A model generated the notes under the pieces. It saw only the letters and a list, made by a program, of their open reading frames with translations, made no database searches and was not told the DNA's origin. The translations under genes were made by a program, and so were the position numbers. From Antarcticibacterium sp. 1MA-6-2 (GTDB taxonomy: Bacteria > Bacteroidota > Bacteroidia > Flavobacteriales > Flavobacteriaceae), in contig NZ_CP091036.1 in NCBI RefSeq assembly GCF_021535135.1, forward strand, positions 2,170,001 through 2,234,000: 64,000 bases of DNA, written 5' to 3'. Positions 60,240 to 64,000 of this stretch are shown here, in pieces. Position 1 is the stretch's first letter, and every line of letters starts with the position of its first letter.

Positions 60240-61247
60240 CTAATCTGAAAATAAATAATCTGGATTATACTCTGATCCATTTTTCCAAATCGTATAGATA
60301 AGCACTAGTAGTTTTCTTGCCACTGCAGTCACTGCAATCTTTTTTATGGATTTCTTCTCTGACAAGCGATTATAGAATATTTTCAGGTTTGGATTATGTT
60401 GTAGGGAAGATAATGCGGGCATATAGAGTGCAGATCTTATAAAACTGTTCCCCTTTTTACTTATGGTCGTCTTTCCAGCGTAAAGACCTGACTGCCGATG
60501 CTGTATGTCAAATCCACAATAGCTTACCAATTGTTTGGAATTGCGTACGAGCGCAAAAGCATTCGTCTCGCCCAAAATACAAGCGATGGTCATGAACCCT
60601 ACTCCTGGTATGGTCTCCATCTTTCTGATCCGTTCGTCCAGAATGCTATCTTTTCTAACAACTAGCTTGATCTCAGATTCCACCTGTGAAATCTGCTTTT
60701 CCAGTAATTGGATTTGTTGTTTAAGTCTCTTACCAACTGTGGGGGGACATTTATGAGAATTGTCCTTTGCATGCAGTTGATTTTTGGTCATAGTAAGTTT
60801 GGCCTTAAGGCTACGGTAATCCCTTGTTAGGATCTTTAAAGTTCTCATTTGAAGGGAGGGAATTTCCCAATGATCCAATTTCCTTTCCAAGCCCATCCTG
60901 CACAAAAGCTTAGCATCCACACTATCGGTCTTTGTCTTTATGTTATGGCTCTTGGCAAAGTAGTTTACTTTGTTGGGAAGTACTACCGATAAGTAAAAAT
61001 CCCTCTCTTGAAGCCAATAAGCCAAATTTTCATAATAGACACCAGTGGCTTCCATCACAAAAAAAATTTCTGCAGGATCTTTTTTCTTCTTCAACCATTC
61101 CAGTAGTTTTTTAAAACCTTTAAGGTCATTTGTAAACTTCTGCACCTTAGAAAATTGTAATTCACCGAATTCGGAATACAAACCATAGGAGCATTCAAGG
61201 GAATCTTTTGATACATCAATTCCCACACAAAATTGTACTGTATTCAT
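60240..61247 (-). mobile_element. IS110-family transposase gene
   Basis: A 335-residue IS110-type recombinase. The N-terminal RuvC-like DEDD domain shows GIDVSKDSLE, FFVMEATGVYYENLAYWL and KTDSVDAKLL; the C-terminal Transposase_20 domain has ETIPGVGFMTIACIL and TTISKKGNSFIRSALYM with the candidate serine. IS110 elements move without large terminal repeats, and recent work shows they use a non-coding bridge RNA encoded in an end. The gene is intact. The element ends are not defined by sequence alone; 61248-61646 upstream has no other gene. Confidence 0.92.
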
Positions 61248-61646
61248 AATACTAGGATTTAATGAGGCAGGAAGCTTCTTATGATCTATTCTCGTCTTTA
61301 CGCGGGATGCATAAAAGCTCCCTAAGTACTGCCCAGATTCTGAGAAACGAATGGGAACAGGGTATGTGTCTTTTTTACGGTATATCTCACGGACTACCTG
61401 GTAACAGCTATATCTCCTATTCCCACTGCCTTTTTCTCCAAAGAAACTAAAAGAACCTTAATGAATTACAAACGTACGAGGTAACAGCGACGGCACTACG
61501 GGAAGTAAATCAAAAACGGAAACAATGAAATCATACAAAATCCACAAAAAGGAAGCGGAAATAAAGTTAAAAATCAAAAAAAGGAAAACGCTCGGGATAC
61601 AATAAGTAAATCACTAAAATTTTATAAACCTTAATCTTTATTATTT

Positions 61647-61997
61647 ATGAAAACTCTAAAAAACAAAGTTCAACTAATTGGGAATGTGGGAGACACTCCT
61701 AAAATGCACACTTTCGAGAATGGAAAAAAAGTAGCTCGATTTTCATTAGCAACCAATGATTATTTCATGAAGGACGACGAGAAAATTCAACAAACCGAAT
61801 GGCACAATTTGGTGGCCTGGGGTAAACAAGCTGATTTAGTAGAAAAGTATGTTGAAAAAGGTTCTGAATTAGCAATAGCGGGAAAATTAACCTCCCGTTC
61901 CTTTGAAAGCGCAGGAGGCGAAAAACATGTAGTTACAGAAATAGTAGTCAATGAACTTCTTCTATTAAGTTCCAAAGAAAATTCCACCAAAAATTAA
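61647..61997 (+). CDS. ssb: Single-stranded DNA-binding protein
   Basis: 116 residues with an OB fold: LKNKVQLIGNVGDTPKMHTF, KVARFSLATND, QQTEWHNLVAWGKQADLVEKYV and GSELAIAGKLTSRSFESAGG. It lacks the acidic C-terminal tip (DDDxPF-like) of housekeeping SSB, so it is probably the accessory SSB of a mobile element, in line with the RadC-like neighbour. Terminator follows. Confidence 0.9.
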   Translation: MKTLKNKVQLIGNVGDTPKMHTFENGKKVARFSLATNDYFMKDDEKIQQTEWHNLVAWGKQADLVEKYVEKGSELAIAGKLTSRSFESAGGEKHVVTEIVVNELLLLSSKENSTKN

Positions 61998-62006
61998 AAA
62001 CAAAAA

Positions 62007-62040
62007 AAGAGGGCGTTCCCGTGAAAAGTTGCGCCCTCTC
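62007..62040 (+). terminator. Terminator after ssb
   Basis: AGAGGGCG and CGCCCTCT pair around a GTTCCCGTGAAAAGTTG loop, with TTTCT after. Confidence 0.75.
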
Positions 62041-62065
62041 TTTCTAACATTTAATAAATGCCGTT

Positions 62066-62515
62066 ATGAAAACCAAAGTTAATGAAATATCGATAAGTTA
62101 CAGCGGAAACTTGAAAACTAAAGATCTGCCTAAAATTTCCTCGTCCCATGATGCATTTTCCCTCTTCTATGAAAATTGGGATTTAAAGAATATTGGGCTC
62201 CACGAATCTTTTAAAATTCTCTTGTTAAACAACTCAAATAAGGTAAAGGGGATTTATACCCTTTCCTCCGGTGGAATAACAGGAACTTTAGTAGATGTGA
62301 GAATATTGTTTGCAGTACTGCTGAAAAGTTTAACAACCGCTGTAATAATAGCACATAACCACCCTAGTGGAAACTTAAAACCCAGTGAAGCAGACAAGCA
62401 ACTCACAAAAAAAATAACTCAAGGAGGCGAATATTTTGATATAAAGGTACTGGATCATTTAATAATTATTCCTGATGGGGATTATTTTAGTTTTGCCGAT
62501 GAAGGACTCCTTTAA
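62066..62515 (+). CDS. RadC-like JAB-domain protein
   Basis: 149 residues of the RadC/MPN+ family: the metal motif HNHPSGNLKPSEAD near residue 98 preceded by TTAVIIAHNHPSG, and FKILLLNNSNKVKGIYTLSSGG before it. Accessory RadC proteins are common on plasmids and integrative elements. Their role is debated. It follows ssb by 68 bases and a terminator follows it. Confidence 0.9.
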   Translation: MKTKVNEISISYSGNLKTKDLPKISSSHDAFSLFYENWDLKNIGLHESFKILLLNNSNKVKGIYTLSSGGITGTLVDVRILFAVLLKSLTTAVIIAHNHPSGNLKPSEADKQLTKKITQGGEYFDIKVLDHLIIIPDGDYFSFADEGLL

Positions 62516-62522
62516 AGATTAG

Positions 62523-62556
62523 GAACGGGTGGCAATTTAGCCGCCCGTTTTCTTTT
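62523..62556 (+). terminator. Terminator after the radC-like gene
   Basis: AACGGGTGGC and GCCGCCCGTT pair around AATTTA, followed by TTCTTTTTC. The stretch 62557-63381 holds a GTCCCG..CGGGAC hairpin near 62684, GTAACGGG..CCAGTTAC near 62722, and a diverged repeat near 63105; a 65-codon frame at 63192-63389 is unconvincing. Confidence 0.7.
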
Positions 62557-63381
62557 TCTATTATTCCCAATAAGAACAAGATTCCACTAAGAATTTTCTC
62601 AATTTTTAGAATATTTTCTCTTAAAATTTTCCTTGAAAGGAACGCATAACTTCTCCTTGAATACCTTCGGAAAGGTTGAAATTTTGTCCCGTCGTGCGGG
62701 ACAAAAAGGAATAGCAAGAGGGTAACGGGCAGAGCCCAGTTACGTTTTCATATTTCCCTGATTCACAATAATATAAGAATTTATTTACAATAATTTTTTA
62801 TTAAATTTGCGTCAAAACCTTTGGAAACCCTTGTAAATAGGGAATTTTTTGCGTCAAAAGTCACTTAAAATGGAATTTAAGTTGGTCCTCACCACATTTC
62901 CTTTCATTCAGCAAACGCTACATTTCAGGAAAAGAGGTTCGTCCAAAATCTTAAACACGAGTCAAAAAAGATCATGATTTTATATAGAAGAAATGTTTGA
63001 AGATCTTTTTTGTCTCAAGTCCCCTAGTTCGGAACCAAAAATAATATTCTCATTTTCAGAAGAAAGAAACAGAATTTGAAATTAGCGGCCTGCATAAAGC
63101 CGCTTTGCTTTTTATAAGGCCTTTCCTAATTTCAAATTCTAAAATGTAAGGCTACATCAAAAGGTAATGCATACAGCTCTGAAAGAAGTAAGTGGAAATG
63201 AAACAAAAAGAGATCCTTATTTTTCATCTCGGGGGATTGCTAAAAATTTCTTCTTGTAATAATCAAAGGAAAATGCACCAGATAAAAAAAGTAAATGGTT
63301 TAAGTAAGCGGAATTTTTTGAAAGCTCTAGCCCATTTATCTATTAACCACAAAACTTCATATTTGAATCTCATCCAGAATC

Positions 63382-63720
63382 TTAGGTAGTACTATTTTTT
63401 TCTTTTTGCTTTAAAAATGGTCTTATTTCATCCAGTAATTCTGCTTCGTCTACTGGGAGTAATTGCAAAATCAATTCCAGTACACCTTGGATATTAAGGG
63501 GTCGCTTTATGTAAGGAGACGCGCCTTCAGCATCATAACAAGCTTCTGTAATACACAGTTTCAGTAAATCAGAGATTGTAGAGATAAGCTCCACATAACT
63601 GGTAAATTCAATTTGGGCTCTGTACGATCTTTCTCTTTCTTCATCTTCTCTAAGGGTGCGAAATAAATTTGGCGCGAGCCTCCTTAATCTGGCGAGATCA
63701 TTTTTATCCTTTTTTTTCAT
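63382..63720 (-). CDS. Small protein, tandem paralog A, family unknown
   Basis: About 112 residues from MKKKDKNDLARL; the ATG at 63720 overlaps the end of the upstream gene by 17 bases, which supports this start over longer ones. The pattern VELISTISDLLKLCITEACY..GVLELILQLLPVDEAELLDEI parallels the neighbour. Cytoplasmic, helical. I know no family. Confidence 0.55.
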   Translation of the reverse strand: MKKKDKNDLARLRRLAPNLFRTLREDEERERSYRAQIEFTSYVELISTISDLLKLCITEACYDAEGASPYIKRPLNIQGVLELILQLLPVDEAELLDEIRPFLKQKEKNSTT

Positions 63721-64000
63721 TGTGTCCAAGTTTAGTAATTCTTGAAATGTCATTAGTTTTTTGGGTTTCCTGTTTCTCCTTATCGATAATTTCTTCAATA
63801 CGATCCATATAATTCATTTGATCATAAGGGAGCAGATCAATTACCATTTCCAATACAAGACCAATACTGGCTTCTCCTGTAATATGGGAGAGACTTTTTG
63901 AACTAAAACTACCCTGCCCGTCTAAAGCTATAACACATACTTCTAATAAGGCTGAGATTCGCATCATGTAATCCGCGTGATCTTCTACGGTAAGGCTGAC
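63704..64000 (-). CDS. Small protein, tandem paralog B, runs off the right edge
   Basis: At least 98 residues; the frame continues past base 64000 (VSLTVEDHADYMMRISALLE), so the ATG at 63967 is not forced as the start. Parallel pattern to paralog A: ISALLEVCVIALDGQ, GLVLEMVIDLLPYDQMNYMD. The two form an overlapping pair in mobile DNA and may be regulatory or anti-defence proteins; this is a guess. Confidence 0.5.
   Translation of the reverse strand, partial: VSLTVEDHADYMMRISALLEVCVIALDGQGSFSSKSLSHITGEASIGLVLEMVIDLLPYDQMNYMDRIEEIIDKEKQETQKTNDISRITKLGHNEKKG

Noticed and set aside
61262..61450. 62-codon frame upstream of the IS110 transposase
   Set aside because: It lies in the element's non-coding end and has no protein-like composition.
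63192..63389. 65-codon plus-strand frame as a gene
   Set aside because: No ribosome-binding context or recognisable protein pattern, and it lies in an AT-rich spacer opposite the end of another gene.
1..64000. CRISPR array or complete rRNA/tRNA genes
   Set aside because: No regularly spaced repeats, no rRNA-like blocks and no complete cloverleaf were seen.

Overview
The window looks like chromosome of a marine-type member of the Bacteroidota, most likely a flavobacterium. It is AT-rich, its promoters fit the Bacteroidota -7 box TAnnTTTG, and its proteins resemble Flavobacteriaceae families (DUF2490, DUF4202, split YeeE, the MGRPSTQPKDLR small protein). The content is respiratory and assimilatory nitrate metabolism on the left and oxidation of inorganic sulfur on the right.

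Layout. 1-5.6 kb (minus strand): two NarK-type transporters, a four-histidine b-type membrane protein and a molybdopterin nitrate reductase that runs off the left edge. 5.9-12 kb: stress and NO-related genes (UspA, two hemerythrin-like proteins, the RIC/ScdA iron-sulfur repair protein), small membrane proteins, a decayed PAS protein and lipoate-protein ligase. 12-19.9 kb: PepSY-like and DUF2490 proteins and a TolC/HlyD/RND/TetR efflux operon. 20-33.6 kb: assimilatory nitrate/nitrite reduction (SUMT, a rubredoxin fusion, a NasA fused to NirB-like domains, NarK, a NarX-like sensor with its regulator, DUF4202, NirD, NirB). 35-59.5 kb: a sulfur island (split thiosulfate permease, flavin oxidoreductase, rhodaneses, OsmC, CysE, an MBL-rhodanese persulfide dioxygenase-like protein, porin, DoxX, two exported DsrE proteins, a SoxB-like protein, a second 5'-nucleotidase-like protein, a TsdA-like diheme cytochrome c, DsbD, TlpA, HMA, methyltransferase, TauE) ending in a Crp/Fnr regulator. 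60-64 kb: mobile DNA (IS110 transposase, SSB, a RadC-like protein, a tandem pair of small genes).

Two points dominate. First, the palindrome GTAAC-N4-GTTAC occurs before most sulfur transcription units, centred 33 bp (once 34) upstream of the centre of a TAnnTTTG-like -7 box. That is class II activator geometry, and the island carries one Crp/Fnr regulator, so the island looks like a single regulon. Second, about 30 frameshifts or in-frame stops split otherwise good genes, and almost all fall where the protein frame calls for RCCGGY (ACCGGT, GCCGGT, ACCGGC or GCCGGC). By eye I find no intact RCCGGY in 64 kb, while CCGG in other contexts is common. The simplest reading is a base-calling or assembly error at a methylated RCCGGY motif. 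I therefore annotate these genes as whole CDSs spanning the breaks rather than as pseudogenes.
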